Source of the DNA: AG-12 sp035531535
Lineage (GTDB): Bacteria; Chloroflexota; Dormibacteria; Aeolococcales; Bog-877
Assembly (NCBI GenBank): GCA_035531535.1
Contig: DATKSV010000027.1
Span: forward strand, 14,124-78,123
Length of the DNA stretch: 64,000 nt
Reading direction: 5' to 3'
The position numbers were made by a program, and so were the translations under genes. The notes beneath the pieces were generated by a model. It saw nothing but the letters and a program-made list of their open reading frames with translations, did not search any database and had not been told where the DNA came from. Below, one piece after another: positions 62,866 through 64,000 of this stretch (positions are counted from its first letter, which is position 1; every line of letters begins with the position of its first letter).

Positions 62866-64000
62866 TCAGGCGGCGATGTCGGAGCGGAACCGCATCCCCG
62901 CAAAGTTGATCTGGCCCAGCCCCGCATAGGCCGCCCCTCGAGCGGCCGGAAGGTCGACCCCGGTGCCGACGCAGATTAGAACTCGGCCGCCGCCAACCTC
63001 GACCGCACCCTTGGCGGCCGCGCTGGTCCCCATCTGAAAGACCAGACAGCCGAGGGCCTCGGCGGCCTCCAGTCCCTCCACCAAGCCGCCGGTCTGGACC
63101 GCTTCCGGGTATGGCTCTCTGACCGCCACCACGCCCACCGACGCCGCTAACGGGCCGGCGGAGGACAGCGCCGAGCCCAGCTCCCCCGACGCCGCCCCCC
63201 ACAGCAGCGGCACGGGGTCGGCCAGGAGCGGCAGCAGTACCTCGGTTTCGGGGTCCCCAAAACGGACGTTGAACTCCAGGACACTGAGCCTGTCCCCGAC
63301 CAGCATCCCGCCGACGTACAGGCAGCCCTGGAACGGTCGCCCCAGCCGCGCCATCTCGGCCAGCGTGGGGGTCACGATCTCGGCCAGGGCGCGCCTGTTC
63401 AAGTCCTCCGAGGCTGCCACCCGGGGTGGCGAGTAGGCGCCCATGCCCCCGGTGTTGGCGCCCAGATCACCGTCGAGAGCGCGCTTGTAATCACACACCG
63501 GGGGCAGCATCACGGCCCTCTCCCCATCGCAGATGGCGAACAGGGAGACCTCCTCGCCAGGGAGGCAGTCCTCAATCACAACCGTCCTACCGGCGTCGCC
63601 CAGCTCAGCCCTCACCATCAGGCGGTCGACGACCACCGCCGCCTCCGCCGGGCTCTGGCAGACGAACGCCCCCTTGCCCAGGGCCAGCCCGTCCGCCTTC
63701 ACCACCACCGGGCCGTCCCGGCGGCGGAGCTCGCGGAGCGCCTCGGCAGGGTCGTCGAACACCGTGAAGGGGGCAGTGGCGATTCCCACCTTTGCCATCA
63801 GGCGTTTCGCGAACGACTTGCTGGTCTCCAGCTCCCCGGCGGCCCGGGTGGGACCGAAGCAGCGGATCCCGGCGGCCGCAAGGGCGTCGCCGACGCCGGC
63901 TGCCACCGCTGCGTCCGGACCCAGGATGACCAGATCGACCGACTCCGACCCGGCCAGCTTGGTGATCCCGGCGGGATCAGTGGCGGCGATGCTCCAGTTG
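62866..64000 (-). CDS. purD: Phosphoribosylamine-glycine ligase (5' end outside window)
   Basis: GAR synthetase, the second purine step. The ATP-grasp body is clear: ETSKSFAKRLMAKVGI, VVVKADGLALGKGAFVC, GEEVSLFAICDGE, ANTGGMGAYSPP and LEFNVRFGDPETEVLLPLL. The frame stays open to the window end with VDLVILGPDAAVAAGV, so the first 40 or so residues lie outside. It is separated from the other pur genes by about 7.5 kb. Confidence 0.95.
   Translation of the reverse strand, partial: NWSIAATDPAGITKLAGSESVDLVILGPDAAVAAGVGDALAAAGIRCFGPTRAAGELETSKSFAKRLMAKVGIATAPFTVFDDPAEALRELRRRDGPVVVKADGLALGKGAFVCQSPAEAAVVVDRLMVRAELGDAGRTVVIEDCLPGEEVSLFAICDGERAVMLPPVCDYKRALDGDLGANTGGMGAYSPPRVAASEDLNRRALAEIVTPTLAEMARLGRPFQGCLYVGGMLVGDRLSVLEFNVRFGDPETEVLLPLLADPVPLLWGAASGELGSALSSAGPLAASVGVVAVREPYPEAVQTGGLVEGLEAAEALGCLVFQMGTSAAAKGAVEVGGGRVLICVGTGVDLPAARGAAYAGLGQINFAGMRFRSDIAA

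Overview
The window is about 64 kb of GC-rich bacterial chromosome, gene-dense on both strands, with many GTG and TTG starts and many 1-50 bp gene overlaps. The gene content points to an uncultured, high-GC Terrabacteria-type lineage near Chloroflexota, Candidatus Dormibacterota or Actinomycetota. The clues are a fused FbiC (coenzyme F420), a tmk-darA pair (c-di-AMP receptor), a SpoIIIAA-like/R3H ATPase, a MoxR-DUF58-transglutaminase operon, NrdR, and a purSQL-type purine operon. This placement is inference; no rRNA or tRNA gene lies in the window.

Layout. Positions 1-4.4 kb hold the end of pdxT, a tandem GNAT protein, an R3H ATPase, tmk and darA. Positions 4.4-6.6 kb are a decayed insertion-sequence region: an IS607-type tnpA with an internal deletion and a lost catalytic serine, a tnpB with three frameshifts, and a second tnpB scrap on the other strand. 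Positions 6.6-12 kb carry moxR, a DUF58 gene, a transglutaminase gene and a metallo-beta-lactamase-fold gene. Positions 11.9-16.6 kb (minus) carry thiO, a YcaQ-type glycosylase, a CHAD protein and a Ppx/GppA phosphatase. Divergent from these (16.6-22.1 kb) run sixA, a soluble histidine kinase, phoU, a response regulator, an ABC-2 exporter pair and msrA. Together 14.5-19.7 kb looks like a phosphate/polyphosphate control block.

Positions 22.4-33.3 kb hold tag, an MFS exporter, a three-gene FtsX-type ABC system (minus), an aldo/keto reductase, nrdR with two NrdR-box-like sites, a YggS-family PLP protein and an AI-2E-type permease. Positions 33.4-41.8 kb hold recJ, a small membrane protein, fbiC, an unknown Cys/His-rich protein and the glyoxylate-shunt operon aceA-aceB with a palindrome upstream. 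Positions 41.8-43.4 kb are accessory DNA with a serine-recombinase relic and a VapBC-type toxin-antitoxin pair whose antitoxin start is abnormal.

Positions 43.7-55.3 kb hold an ACT-domain protein and a long minus-strand purine operon in the order purB-C-S-Q-L-F-M-N-H, ending with a zinc-ribbon membrane protein. Positions 55.5-58.4 kb hold an ECF sigma factor and a large membrane-anchored beta-propeller partner. Positions 58.4-64 kb (minus) hold a biotin carboxylase, a biotin-carrying carboxyltransferase-like protein that lacks three of four expected metal ligands, a broken deoC, a DksA/TraR-type zinc-finger protein and purD running off the window.

The purine, glyoxylate, F420, phosphate-signalling and c-di-AMP genes are ordinary core functions. 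The most unusual items are the metal-ligand-free carboxyltransferase, the sigma factor with a propeller partner, the Cys/His-rich unknown, the abnormal antitoxin start and the recurrent near-leaderless promoters. No CRISPR array, prophage or complete defence system was seen.
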